64,000 nucleotides of DNA from Parasponia andersonii (taxonomy: Eukaryota; Streptophyta; Magnoliopsida; Rosales; Cannabaceae), in assembly GCA_002914805.1 (NCBI GenBank), contig JXTB01000601.1, positions 74,588-138,587 on the forward strand, written 5' to 3'. The notes below the pieces were generated by a model. That model did no database searches. It was not told the origin of the DNA and saw nothing but the letters and a program-made list of their open reading frames with translations. Below are positions 33,868 to 47,156 of this stretch, one piece after another. The stretch's first letter is position 1, and every line of letters begins with the position of its first letter. Position numbers and translations under genes: made by a program.

Positions 33868-36800
33868 ATATTTTTTTATGTTTGTTTTTTGTACGTGCTT
33901 CCAGCTTCCATTGATAATTTCCAAACCAATCATATATGGGTAGAATTTTTTTTTCAAAATAATATTTACAAATTCTAAAATAACATTTAAAGAAATAATA
34001 TTTACACATACAAGAATTCTAAAATAAAATTACAAGGATAGCATTGAATCACTATTTAATTATTTTTTATTTATTATTAAAACAACACTTTTTTGAATTA
34101 AAATGGAAACATATACTTTTAAAACAATACCATATACCTTTTTTCTTCCTTTTTTTTCTTATTTTATTTTGAGTGAAAACAATAACATATACTAGATTTC
34201 ATTAATTATTCAATCTTTTTTTTTTCTTTGTATTGATTAACTTTTATTTTACCAATAACATAATACAATCACAAATGTAACACAAATATTAGATTATAGA
34301 TCATTCATACTAATAAACAATGAACCACGTTAAGTTGTTACTAATAAATATGAAAAAATAAACTATGAACAAAATACACATAAATGATGTGCATATAAAT
34401 TCACAAAAAGACGTACTAGAACTCTATAAGATATCTTTCAGACTCATTTAAATCGTCTTCCATCACCGTGATTGGTTCATTTGATTGATACGGAGGTGAA
34501 TTTTCAACAAAACACGATATTTAATAGAATAAAATCTACAAAATTTAGATCTCAAAACTTCAAATCCAGGAAAATATAAATAAGATACACAAAAAAAACA
34601 ATAGAAACAAACAAAATTCACATAATTTTAGGATCAAGTAAAACAAAAAATCCGTATATCTATATCTATAGTATAATACATTCACGCATGCAGAAGAATT
34701 TATTAAAACAAAAATATACAAAAAGATCTTTACCGGAGAGATCTTTAGAAACCCCTCTAGGTTTCAAAACTGAGAGAAGTTCCGAGAAGGAGAGAGAGAG
34801 AGATTACTTATTCAATCACAGATATTAAATGATATGCACGTATTCTTTGTTATTGGTTTTCTTTATTGATATAATGGACGTATTATGACATTTGAAGAAA
34901 GAAATAATATATACCATAGTACGTTATAAGGACACTCTCGTGCTTAGAGCTTTCGATCTACATGTGAACATGGATATTAAATATCAGTTAGATCACCATA
35001 TTTCACCATAAAAAACTTCAATCATCAACAGTAACACAAAAAATAATTAACAAATTTTGATTTGGAAAAAAAAAAAAGACAAATAACCAAAGTTTAACCG
35101 AGTATTGATGAAACAAGAAAATAAAGGAACTGCTCGCCATTAAAGAATGAAAACCCAAAAAATAATGCAAAGTAACTACGTACCTAGAATTTTATAGAAG
35201 GCGTCCAAGACAGCTGAGCTAAGATAATTATTCTGACCTTAAATGGAATTATTATTATAGCTGATTCAGCTGAATGGCTCTTCCACTTTTGTCCAATCAC
35301 TACATATATAACACCGTGACCAATTGAAAAACAGAATAACAACAAAAATCCATAAAGTTCTCTTGTTTGAAGTACCTTTGTTTTAATTTGTTAATTTAGA
35401 CAAAAAGGAATTAAATGAAATTCTCCTAGCACATATAGAGATATATGTACCATTATAAGAACCAAAAAAATAAATTATAACAAACAAGCCCTTCTTACGA
35501 AATAAAATGATACTGGTGATTATCATTGGTGAGTAAGACTATAAGTACAAGAAATAAAAGGTAAGTGCGTTGTGTCATTTGCGGTTTTGGTGTGACGAAA
35601 CGCATTAAGAATGAATATAATATAGAAACTGAAAATGGATAGAGATAAAACCAAAAAGATAATAATGATGAATTTGGAGATTTGAGTCATAACTTGTACA
35701 TACTTCCATTAATCATCAGATAACCTAAAAGAAATATAAGTATGATTAATATGCTCTTATTTTTGGATTCCATACATCTTATTTATAGAAGTAAGCTAGA
35801 GACGCACTTTGCACGTACGTACGCCTTCTCGCATTTATATTGCTTGAATTAACTTCACACGACACACTCCACGAGTTTTCCCCTTTGTTTTCAATGAAAT
35901 GAAACCGTCGTTTTAGGAAAAACGACAAAAAGACGAGGAAAAGGAGCTGGGCACTATAACCATAGACCAAAAGAAGTGGAAAAGAAAAATAAAAGAAATT
36001 AAATTGAGGATTTTTTTTTTTGGGACAAAGTCCTTTAACCATCTTGCTTATATGTTGAACATACTCATTATAACCAGTATTAAAGTCTCCTTTCATCTTC
36101 TTTCAACCCGTCAGAGAAAAAAGTCTTTTGGATCTCTCTCTAAAGAGTTTCATTTTTTTTATTATATTTTTAAATAATCTTTTTATTGGGGAAGATATAG
36201 CTCCAACTATATCTAAATCTAATTCACTCAAATATTGATATGAGGTGGTTTTGGACTTATTTATATTTTTTATTATTTTAGTTTACTTAGATTTAGATTT
36301 ACAGTAATTTTTAATGAATATTGTGTTTTTATTCTTTTAGTATGGTTATCGTCTAGACTTTTTCAACTTGAATCTAGATAATTTGTGTAATGGTTTTTAC
36401 CTTTCAATGTTGTTTGTATTTGAAACAAGAGACATCAGCAATAATTGTTGAGTAAATATTTATAACGAGCTAATAAAAATGGAGAATTTTATTAAAATGC
36501 ACAATAATAATGATTTATATGAGTTCTCTTATTCCGCATTGATTTCGAGAAGATCATAGTGTCAAAGTTCCTCTAATATTTTTAAGTAGTTTATTACAAA
36601 TGTCTACTTTACACCGAAAAGTCATTTGACGAGTATTATATTATCCTTTTATTATTAATCAAAATATTATTCATTTAGGTAAAAGAAAATCAAAAAAAAA
36701 AAAGACAGTCATTGATATTCGCTTGTTGCATTTTTCTTAGGTGCTGATGTTTATATGATCTTTAACAATATCGAATTGTATGATAATCAATGCTTTTGCA

Positions 36801-37370
36801 AGAAGGTAAAAAATAAAAAATACAGATTCCCAATACTTGTTATTTTTTCAAGCATATGCCGATTTTACATATTGTCTGAAAATTATAAAGTTAAAATATG
36901 CTTAGATCTCAGAAATTAGCAAGCAAAGCTTGAAGCGCAGAACATCTTTTTTTCATTTTGTTTTTAATTTTTTAATTTTTTAATTTTTTGGGGTCTTCCT
37001 CACCTTCCGCTCTGGATAGGGCTTGGGATGAAGGCTGAAATTGGGCTTGAATTTATCGTTACTTAAGCAGCAGATGACACTAAGGGACCCCGGGCTGAAC
37101 GAATGCTCGTGTAGCCCAATAATACCATAGCCCACTAACCCAACCACTTCGAGTTTCAAAGGCAAAAGAGAAATTTGCTTTTATGTGATACAATTTATAA
37201 TAATAAAAAAAGAGGTTTGGACACTTATGCCTATTTTTTAAAAAAAATTATCAAATTTACAATCTTTCAAAAATAATAAAAATTCTGTACTATCTTTTAG
37301 TGTATTTTTCTAAGTATTTTGAGAGCTAGAAAATACAATGACATTTTAGTAAATAAATCATTTTTTTTTA
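33868..37370. other. AT-rich non-coding spacer
   Basis: No supported gene. A short stretch at 34741-34805, read on the minus strand, looks like a transcript leader ending in CCG|GTAAAG, and a 32-codon open stretch ends at 34416, but nothing links them. A 105-codon minus-strand frame at 35779-36096 has unlikely composition. At 36985-37150 there is a locally GC-richer patch with several GCCCA/GGGCT motifs and no recognisable coding content. Confidence 0.45.
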
Positions 37371-37820
37371 CAGGAAACTAAACCAATCTAGTTTCCTATT
37401 AGCGTAATACCATGTACTTAAGTAAATCGCAGGAAATTATAAAGGTTTATTAGAAATCAGTTTAGTTTCCTTTAGCAAAATGTCATGTACGTAAATTAAT
37501 CACGGGAAATCACGAATATTTCCTGGAAACCATTGTAGTTTCTTTTTTGCATAATGCCATATAACTAAATAAATTACAGGAAACCATCGTAGTTTTCTTT
37601 TTGCATAATGCCATATAGTTAAGTAAATCATAGGAAATCACGAAAATTGCCTAGAAATCATTGTGGTTTCTATTTTACTTAGCAGAATATTTTGTAGCTA
37701 AATAAATCATAGGAAACCAAAAAAGTTTCTTGGAAACTATTGCGGTTTCTATTTTGTAGAATGCTCTTTAACTAAGTAACTCACAGGAAACCACTAAAGT
37801 TTCATAGAAACTATTGCGGT
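37371..37820 (+). repeat. Tandem array of about 75-bp units
   Basis: Roughly six and a half diverged units start at 37371, 37430, 37503, 37577 (shortened), 37631, 37710 and 37794. Each opens (C/T)AGGAAA and contains GTTTC, GGAAAC and TGCATAATGCCATATA-like words, so each unit is itself partly self-complementary (GGAAAC against GTTTCC). The array ends in a T run. It may be the repetitive end of a DNA transposon, but I cannot name the family. Confidence 0.75.
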
Positions 37821-40800
37821 TTTTTTTTTTTTTTTCAAATCACATAAAATAATAAAAGTTTGATACTAATTACAATCAATAATTAATATTTCACTGTATT
37901 AAAACCATACTAAGAAGAAATTAAATATAAAATTGTCAAAATACGCTAGAACAAAACACACATTTTTCTTTGTTATTTTCCACATTTAATTACGAAGTTA
38001 AATATTTCTCTATTTAGTTGCTCCAGAACAAACTTTTACAAAAACATATATACAATTAGAAACTAGATTGTAAGTTCTCTACATTATATATGTATACACC
38101 TAGAAACTAGATGAAATATTGTCGTTATTTCATCGATCCAAATGACGTGAACAAATATAATTCAGAATCAATGAAGAGAGAAAGATGTTTTTCGGTGACG
38201 GCGGATACAAAGAGAGAGATGTTTTCCACGATAGTGGTGGACCGCAAAAGAGTGAGACTAGATAGAGAGACATTTTTCGATGACAGAGGGTAGCATACTG
38301 GAAGAAAGAGACCCCTCTCTGAGATCTTAGCAAGAGACCACAAGAGGAAGACAATAAAGGAATGTGAGCAAAAGGAGAAGAGGAAAATTAAAAATGACAT
38401 TTTTATAATAGAAGTCATACAAAATTAACTTAAACGTGGCACACCGTATTTTAGAAAATAATATTGTAAAAACCGTATGGGGTGTCATTTTCCTTAAAAA
38501 AAGAACTAAAAATTTCAGATGGTTTAATTTTTGAAAAAATAAGGTGGATGACCAATATTTAAAATTTAATTAAGTAGATGTCCACTTTTTAAATTTTATA
38601 GCTAAATGCCCAAATATATACATTTTTATACTTAGTAGATAAGTATATCTACCAATTCAGTTAATATAGTGAGTATATAAATTTTTGTGTTTAATATATA
38701 ATATTTTACACTTGGTATACAAATATATATATTATACATTTTGCTATAATATTTGAAAAACAGGCATTTATTTAAATTAAGCCCAAATTTTAGTCATATT
38801 GTTGTAAGGCCCTTAATTTTTTTTTTGGAAAAAATTACTGATTTATTTAGAAAAGACTACTGTTGAAAGTTTATTTAGCAAAGTACCACTTTTACTAGTT
38901 GAGGTAATTAGTTAAATAAGGATGACAATATGACCCATGATTTGAGTATCAGTGGTTTCTAATCCATATAGGGAAAAGAAAAACATACCATCAAAGAAAA
39001 CAATCGAGGCAAGAAATAATCACACTGCATATACGAGGGTATAGTGTAGGAACAATAATGACATAACCCACCATGATAAAGATATATTAAATTATTATTA
39101 TATATATATATGAATAATGTTATATATCCTAAAATTTGCACTAAATTTTTAATACTAATACATGTGACATATGAGTTATCACAATTCAATTGGTACATAC
39201 AATTAATTTATTTGTTATAAGTTCTGATATACCAATTATATAATAACAACTAAATATTACACGTATTGGTATTAAAAATTTGGTATAAGTCTCATGATAC
39301 CTAGTATCATATACATATGCATATATGTACATATATAATTTTGTACTACTCATATATCTATATATCTATATATATATATATATTTTAAAAGATAATGATT
39401 ATATGTGCATATATAATTGAAGTTAGAGTTTGAAAACCACGTACTATATTGTTGTGTTTGATGTTGTGTCAACTATGAAATAATAATTGTGGCTATTTAT
39501 TATTAATACCATATAATTTTCTTATTTTGTCATTGATAATGGATATTTTTGATTTTCTTATGATCCATTGGTTAATCTATGCACCTTTCATGTGTTTAAA
39601 ATAATGATTAATGGGACGAGTATGGTATCACAATTAACTTTTATTGGATAAGGATAAGGGTATAAATAGGGTGAGGTGGAGCCGATAAATACTTCCTTAT
39701 CCTTATTCGTGCCCCCATATTCTTCTCCCATCCCCGCGTAAAAGGGGGCGAGGGGGGGTGAGGAAAAGGTCCCCATTGAGAAACCCGCCATATAGGAAAA
39801 AACAGAAAAAAGAAAAAAAACTTATATTAATAATATAATATTTATTATTCTATTATACTAATACTATAATATTGTGTTAATTATATGTACAATTATTTTA
39901 AATTTTCATTAATTATGTACTTATAATATATATTAATTATTAAAACATATAGTAAATAAAATATATGAGAATATGGGGTGGGGAATCCTCTCCCGTCCCC
40001 GATTATCACCCTCGAACCTACCTCATTAGGGGTAGCTTCGACTTCATGGGGAAAATTGACATTCTTATATAAGGATGGTAATGAAAAACTGTCCCATATT
40101 TATCATTTTACCGTTCTATAGTCAAGTTATTTTTTCAAAGCCTAAAATTTCAAAGATATTTGAAGGAACCAATGAAATTACTTGGGTAACTAAGTTTTTG
40201 TAAAAAAAATAAGCTATCATCTGAAATTTTTTAATTTTCTAGACTCTGTACTTGTATTTTTGTTAGAACGCTAAAGGAATAAAGGTAATTACACTAATAA
40301 CAATTTTAAAAAGATTATATTATACTCATAGCAATTTCTGGCCTTTCCCCCTATTTTTTTTTTTTTTTTATGAAAAGCTGCTATAAAATTATATACATAT
40401 TTTTTAAAGAACTGCTATTTATAAAAGAAGCTGTTTTTAATCTTAAAATCAAAACTTATAATAGGTAGATTATAAGACTATAAAAAAATTAAAGTACACT
40501 AAACTGAGTAGCTTTTGTTAAAGCTATACAAAAGTTTCAGTACAACTGGGTACTTAATTACTTTTTACACTAAATTAAAAGGAATGAACTTAGAATAATA
40601 ACTAGAAAAAGACCCCCTAGATAAATTCCTTTTCTTACCTAAAATAAAAAAAAGGCCAAAATTGAAAAATAAAATATTTTGATGATTTTTGAAACATTTT
40701 ATTTCTTTATCTATCTCGAAACCAGGTTGTTCGTGTAATATTAGATTTAGCAATAAAGCAAATTTATTGACAAAAAATCCCAATCAATCCAAGCAAAGAA

Positions 40801-42171
40801 ATTAAATAAATAAAAAACCCATAAAATAAATTAACTAGCCATAATCTCCATTTTATATATCTATCTTTTAATACCAGAAAAACAAATCATCTCTACTCCC
40901 ATTCTTTTCCCTGGCCCGTAGCAAAAATCTCATTTTCATCTGAAAACCAAATAAAGAAAATCACAAGAATCCATAATGAGAGCAAAAATCTTATCTTCTT
41001 CTAGCACGAGAAGGAGTATCAATAAACTCTCTAGCAAGATGAGGACTCGCAAACAAGACTAGCACCAGAACAACATTAGTAGACTGAAGATAAAGGAGAA
41101 TGAAAAGACAAATAATTTGAATTGGAATGGAATAGTCTCTCAATTAGTCTTGTTTAGGAATTCTTATTCATATAAATGATTGAATCACAATTACTTTCAA
41201 AATATACTTTCAAAAGTTAGAAATCATACCAAACAATAAAATATGCTATATCTAAAAATGAAGATTTCATTCCAAAGTGTATTAACTTCGATGAAATTCC
41301 ACCTTCGTTTTTAGTCTTGATATATAAGTTAATCTATAGGAAACTAGAAGGCCAGAGCCTACTTTAAATAGCGTATTTAGTAACAAGTATTTTCAATATT
41401 ACTATTGTGAAACATTTTCTTTCTTGAGTTATGAAATTATTTTAAAGACTAAAATATATTCTATCGAGTATAACTCGACATTGCTCAACAATATTATTAA
41501 TTCAAGACTCTGTGACTCGACAATATTCGATAAATACGTTGAGTCACTTGATACATTAGGTAAAAAAATAATAAGATGCTTACTCATAACTACGCTAATT
41601 ACAGCTTAAAATAATATGTCTCTTGATAAAATTAGAATCAAATCTAGAGATGAGATTATATATACATACATTTTAGCCCATTATAGTTTTCCCAAATTTA
41701 TGCACTCCAAATTGAACAAAAGCTATAGGATCATAGGATGATATTATGGAAAAAGAACATAATACATAAATAACAATGGTGAATAATAGGGTAAGATATC
41801 AAAAATAAAAATTATATAAGAAGTTTATTTATCAAACGAAGGGTACTTTGATTAGACTTGCCTTTAATTGAGGTTGGGCTCACCTTAATAGAAGGTGAGA
41901 ATATGTCAGAATTTAAATGGTAATGTTTTTACTATGAATCCTCGTATTTTTACTTTATTTCACTGATTTTGACAATGTGATACTAGAAAAGGTGAACTAA
42001 CTAATAGCGAATACGTTTTAATTGCATTTCATTTAGTGGAATATATATTAAACTAAAACGATAATTTTCTATACAATTAAGTAACATAATATGATAGAAG
42101 GACCAAAATAATATAAAATGAATATTTCATTGATGTAATGTTACACCATGAAATAGAGTAACACAATGCCC
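37821..42171. other. AT-rich spacer up to the assembly gap
   Basis: No supported gene. At 38110-38400 the minus strand holds an open but low-complexity frame rich in Ser, Leu and Phe, which I do not accept as a gene. TA microsatellites occur near 39095-39110 and 39360-39383. A GC-skewed patch with GGGGCGAGGGGGGGTGAGG at about 39743 and a second G/C-rich patch near 39975-40050 look like a decayed repeat. A 28-residue frame at 40976-41062 is unsupported. Confidence 0.45.
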
Positions 42172-42680
42172 NNNNNNNNNNNNNNNNNNNNNNNNNNNNN
42201 NNNNNNNNNNNNNNNNNNNNNNNNNNNNNNNNNNNNNNNNNNNNNNNNNNNNNNNNNNNNNNNNNNNNNNNNNNNNNNNNNNNNNNNNNNNNNNNNNNNN
42301 NNNNNNNNNNNNNNNNNNNNNNNNNNNNNNNNNNNNNNNNNNNNNNNNNNNNNNNNNNNNNNNNNNNNNNNNNNNNNNNNNNNNNNNNNNNNNNNNNNNN
42401 NNNNNNNNNNNNNNNNNNNNNNNNNNNNNNNNNNNNNNNNNNNNNNNNNNNNNNNNNNNNNNNNNNNNNNNNNNNNNNNNNNNNNNNNNNNNNNNNNNNN
42501 NNNNNNNNNNNNNNNNNNNNNNNNNNNNNNNNNNNNNNNNNNNNNNNNNNNNNNNNNNNNNNNNNNNNNNNNNNNNNNNNNNNNNNNNNNNNNNNNNNNN
42601 NNNNNNNNNNNNNNNNNNNNNNNNNNNNNNNNNNNNNNNNNNNNNNNNNNNNNNNNNNNNNNNNNNNNNNNNNNNNNNNN
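42172..42680. other. Assembly gap (Ns)
   Basis: A run of 509 N bases, so the content is unknown. The apparent open frames across it are artefacts. A single further N lies at 44325. Confidence 0.99.
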
Positions 42681-42687
42681 CATTCTA

Positions 42688-44306
42688 TGTTGGAATAATG
42701 TCCTATAAAGCAATTTGTTATTTAGACATTATAAACAATATTTATTGGATTATTTATTTGTCTATTTTGTTATTAATAAATTTCATGGTATGAATTTTTA
42801 TTTCATTTGTATCCCATTGATATACATGTAATGCGTATATTTATCTTATGTAAACATCTAAAAAGATTCCAAGACAAGAAATGAGTATTAAAGAATTATT
42901 CGTATGATGAGTTCATATGTGGGAGATATTATATTCTTTATTTCATTATGTCTAAATTAAATTGTTCGCATTCTGAATATTAAAGATGAAATACTTTATT
43001 ATACTATAGAATATAGTGTTGTCTATTTAATTAACGAAGTCTCTAATTATCGAAGTGAGTCTTCGGATAGAAATACTAATGTGTTATAAGAAAGTTATAA
43101 CAGCATCGAACAAGACTTAGTGAATTAGAATTTGAGGTTAAGTGTCGTAACTCAAATTTCTAATTTTACTAATTTAGCACTATTGTAGAAGACCTTAATC
43201 CTAGTGATTAATTAACTTACTGAAGGACTAGTTCCGATTTATGATTTGAACTCTAGTATCTTGGAAGATAAGGTATATAAAATATGTAGAACGTTTTTCA
43301 TGATGGACACCATGCATATGATGTCACTTTGAGTTTTTTCAAGTACTTGGATAATATAAACCATGGCCCCAGTATTCACTATGTGAATTTGACTGTGTTA
43401 GTATCAGCAGATACAAACACTGTAGTCAACTATTATCCATTAGATGAAAAATGACAACTCAAAGGTAAATATGTACTAGAGGGGTAATACGGTAATTTCA
43501 CTCTACTAGTACGGTATTACATTGGAAGTATGTCTACAGGTATAGTATATACTAAATGGATCAAGCTAATTAATTGTTGATAAACTTCACAGAAAATAAA
43601 TGACGTTTAGTCCAAGAGTTCAATATTGGGCCTATAGTGGTGTGCCCCAATATTAATGGACGAGGTCTAATCATAATTAAGAGTTAATTATAATAGTGTA
43701 TATATGGTCTGTTATAGTTTGGGCTTTATGGATCCATCTGGTCCCCTGTCTAGCTCAAATTAAAGCCCAATAGTTATTTGATGATCAGTTGAGCCCAACA
43801 AGTCCAATAAGCTCATTAGGGTTTACTAATCTCTCTATAGTTAGGAGAAAAGTTCTCTAACTACACAATACAATACTACACATGAAACAACCCCTTGAGA
43901 AGAGAGTGTCACACACATAATAAAGAGAGAAGAAGAGCAAAAAATCGGCCAACCCTAGGGATTCCATCCTTGGTATTTTTGATCAACCCGGAAAAATTGT
44001 TTCGAGAAGATTATCTTCTTGTTTGTTTGTAGATCTCTTTGTTGGGAATCGAGAAGGTAACCACTCACCGGATCAATCAAATGGCTTTTAAGAATAGACA
44101 GAAAAATGAGAAAGTTGTGGAGTGATTCCGAGTATTGTTTTTGTCTAGATCAAGAGTTAATTTATATTAGATCACGATCCAAAATGTTTTATAAAAAGAA
44201 AAATTTTAAACGACTAATTCCACTGTATTTCTTGATTTTATAAAACTATGGTGTTCTTGAAAATGATTTTATGAAAATTTTTTTAGAAATTTTTTTCCAG
44301 CTAACA
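42688..44306 (+). mobile_element. Probable Copia-type LTR (solo or truncated)
   Basis: Begins TGTTGGAATAATGTCC, a start typical of long plant Ty1/Copia LTRs, and probably ends CCAGCTAACA at 44306, giving about 1.6 kb. Inside is a long leader-like region with GGCCAACCCTAGGGATTCC, common in these LTRs, and a TATATAAAATA near 43273. No primer-binding site or coding region follows, so it is either a solo LTR or the 3' LTR of an element hidden in or lost at the gap just upstream. ATTCTA before the start resembles ATTCNTA near 44321, which would move the right boundary about 20 bases. Confidence 0.55.
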
Positions 44307-44815
44307 CCAGCACTTTATAGATTCNTACATATATGAAATCAAATTCTTTCAATGGAACGAACGATAGGCAATGATTGTCCCAAACCTTCAATCATGCTCA
44401 CAAGATTCCAAGTTTAACGAGGAAAAAATAACTTACTAATTGGTATATTTTAAAGATATCTTAGACACCTCCTTAAAATTTAAATATTTTCTTAATACAC
44501 CTCTCTTTAATATTACTTATTCCAAAAGTAGACATTAATAAAAAAAAACTAATAAATTTTCTTTTCTCACCCACTGGTTATAGAATCTCAAATTATTTAT
44601 CTTATTCTTCAACTTTTTTTCTTCTTGATAAAAGCTCACTCTAATATCTAGATATTTTAATATATTGTTTTTAGTTAAAAGAACATATAAAACAATTTTA
44701 GAATTCAAAATTGTCGATCAGTTTTCATTATTTTGTGTTATTATTGTTTACTTATTTTTCCTTGAAAAGGCTAAGATTCTTGAGTTATTTTTCATAAACA
44801 TTAAATTAAAGCTTT

Positions 44816-44816
<1 letters not shown>

Positions 44817-44850
<34 letters not shown>

Positions 44851-44864
44851 GAGAGAGAGAGAGC
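44817..44864. repeat. (TA)n-(GA)n compound microsatellite
   Basis: About 16 TA units are followed directly by about seven GA units. Confidence 0.95.
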
Positions 44865-45237
44865 GAGTCAATTAATCAAAATCATAGGGATTTAAATTAA
44901 AGGCACAATATATTAATCTATAATTTCAAAATCTTAATTTAAAAGGATTTTAACTTTTTTCAAGAATTTTTCTTTTAATTTTAAGAATGATAAATTTTAT
45001 CAAAGGTATTCAAAAGGGTATGTTAAGAACTAATATTATAATTAAGAACAAAAATTCTAGTTGGTTAATATTTATTTTGTCTATTTATGTCATTTTGTAC
45101 ATGGTTATTTTTGTCATAAATTAATTTTTATGTGAAGGGTAGGAAGAGAACAAAAATAGTGGTAATAGAGCCACCCTTTACTGAATTATTATTACAAAAT
45201 GAGTTTCTTTACAAAATAGACTATTTTAAAATTAAGT

Positions 45238-45598
45238 GGCCTCATTTAGTTTACCCATTTGAATAAATGTATTTAAATAAAAATTATAGAATGAGTTATA
45301 ATTGAAATGTAAGATACTTTAACTGAAATAAAATAGAATAGATTGTAATTAGAATAAGAGACATTATAATAAATTATTTGAAAATAAACCTTAGGTTGGA
45401 TTCTCATTCCAAGAACAAAAAATCTATCCCAATGGTTTTTTTGAATAATGCGTCATTTGGATGAAAAAACTGAATTGTTAAAACAAACACTCGTTTCAAC
45501 AGATCATTTGAATAGAAAAATTAAAATTATTGAAGCAAATATTCATTCTAATGGGTAACCTATTTGAATGAGATAGAATTAGTGAACTAAACATGCCC
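45238..45598. mobile_element. Tourist-like MITE
   Basis: The left end GGCCTCATTTAGTTTACCC and the right end read in reverse, GGGCATGTTTAGTTCACTA, form imperfect inverted repeats of the GG(N)5-TTTAGTT kind seen in PIF/Harbinger-derived MITEs. The 361-bp interior is AT-rich with repeated ATTTGAAT words. No clear 3-bp target duplication. Confidence 0.5.
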
Positions 45599-46826
45599 AA
45601 TAATTTTTAGTATGAAGTTTACAAAATATTTTTTTTATTAAAAATGCTCGACTGTACAAAAAAGTAATTTTCTGAAGAGTTATTATTCTTTTCTTTTCTT
45701 TTTTGGGTTGAAAAAAGGTTAAATACTTAGAGGTTAGCGCACCTATTAAACTCGGGCTTTTAAAGTGCACCTGAGCCAATACAATAACCCTGTCTATCAC
45801 TTGGTGGTGACTCAAACTCCAAACCCTTTGGTCTTTTGATGGTAGTTTTCCATTTTTTAGGAGATGGGTGCATGACATTCACGTACTTTGGTAAATAATT
45901 GAATGGAAATCACAATATCATATGTCATTCTTATTCTATTTTTAAGTAAACATATCATAAAGTATAAACTCAACAATAAAAGGAAAAAAAAAGGACTTGA
46001 CTAGGAATTTGGACTAAAATAATATGTTTTGAAAAATATTTTTTCTAATAGTGTATCACATTGTTATTTATAGCTATTGACCAGAAAAAAAAAGTCATAA
46101 TTAGGGATATGATCTTGCTCGTATGGATAATAAAATTATTTGTAAAGCTAGTAAATAAAGTGGCGAGCTAGTAGCAGCTTGTGAAGTGTGGAAGGAAATT
46201 AAATTTGAATTCCCAAGAAAGCATATTTTGTAATCCAACAATTACTTTCTCTATCTTTTATTAATAATAATTAAATTTTGAATTAAAATTAAATTCGACT
46301 TAATTTTTTACTAAAAAGATTGAGCCAAATACAAATACGAAGATACTATTGTATAGAATTTTGACTGATCCATAATTAATACACAAGATCTTAAATATAA
46401 AATTATATAATAAAAGTATAAGACAAAAGAACTTAAATCCTTCTATTCTTAGTTGTGTTAGATTTATAATTAATTCAAGAGTGTATTATTTATTTACTTA
46501 TTTATATTTTTGTAAAAGAAATCATAATTTTATCGTTGCAGTGTAACCCGTCACACAATACAACATAAAGACACTAAACAGAAAATTTATTTTTTCAATA
46601 AACTCGTTAAAAATTTAGTTTATTTCAATTTCTGTTATCCATATCAAATTATAAAAAAATAAAAAATAAAAAATAAAAAATAAAAAATAAAAAATATAGG
46701 GCTATTTAGGTAAATTTAGCACCAGGGTAGGGTGTACGTCTTCCCCTGCCATACCATTTACTGTCATCTCCTTCGCAAAATCAAACCCGGGATAAACTAA
46801 AACTATAAATTAGACCCACTCCAAAC

Positions 46827-46946
46827 AAACCCTAGGGTTTACTCTTCAACCCACAAAAACCCTAGTACTTCTAATCACATTCTATTGGGTTAGAGATCGA
46901 TAAGATTTCCCAATTGATCTGATCCCAAATAAAGATTGAAACTAAG
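46827..46946 (+). promoter_or_regulatory. XPOT promoter and first non-coding exon
   Basis: A palindromic double telo-box AAACCCTAGGGTTT (46827-46840) and a second AAACCCTA (46857-46864) mark a housekeeping-type core promoter, often seen in genes for translation and ribosome biogenesis. The leader up to 46946 ends at a strong donor, AAG|GTAAGC. Confidence 0.6.
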
Positions 46947-47152
46947 GTAAGCCCTCTCAATTTCTCCCTCACCTTATATACCATTCGGTTTAATCTGAAA
47001 AACCCATTTAGAACTCTCCGCCTGGAAATCTCAGATTGAAAAGTATCATAATTTTCTCGGAAAACAATACTTAATCAGAGCAAGAAAGTTTTGAGAATAT
47101 GAAGGAGTGTTTTTTTGGGGTTTAGGACTTAAAGGGTTTTTTTTTTCTAAAG
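46947..47152 (+). other. Probable 5'UTR intron of XPOT
   Basis: Runs from GTAAGC at 46947 to a T-rich acceptor (TTTTTTTCTAAAG, ending at about 47152) five bases before the start codon. Inferred from splice-site shape only. Confidence 0.55.
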
Positions 47153-47156
47153 CTCC

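Larger units (their letters stand above)
44307..46826. other. Spacer upstream of the tRNA exportin gene
   Basis: No gene. It contains a (TA)n-(GA)n microsatellite at 44817-44864, a Tourist-like MITE at 45238-45598, and a stretch at 45720-45880 (minus strand CACCACCAAGTGATAGACAG and flanks) that looks like a transposon remnant. A run of 7-bp AAAAAAT repeats lies at about 46657-46697, just before the XPOT promoter. Confidence 0.5.

Noticed and set aside
34416-34520. Minus-strand 32-codon stretch ending ESERYLIEF, with a leader-like exon near 34741-34805
   Set aside because: The composition is protein-like, but there is no acceptor site, no start codon and no recognisable family, so I cannot support an exon.
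35779-36096. 105-codon minus-strand frame
   Set aside because: Phe/Leu/Lys-rich composition typical of AT-rich spacer, with no domain and no splice context.
37371-37820. Tandem array considered as a CRISPR-like array
   Set aside because: The units are contiguous diverged repeats without unique spacers, and the genome is a plant's.
39588-39791. 67-codon minus-strand frame with Tyr-Pro repeats
   Set aside because: Comes from a GC-skewed decayed repeat patch. The Tyr-Pro run reflects a simple ATAAGG-type repeat in the DNA.
40976-41062. 28-residue basic frame beginning MRAKILSSSS
   Set aside because: Too short to judge, with no homology I recognise and only a weak TATA-like sequence upstream.
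42141-42713. Open frames of 180-190 codons on both strands
   Set aside because: They are made almost wholly of N bases in the assembly gap.
45579-45878. 99-codon minus-strand frame
   Set aside because: It overlaps a MITE end and a transposon-like remnant, and the protein is low in conserved character.
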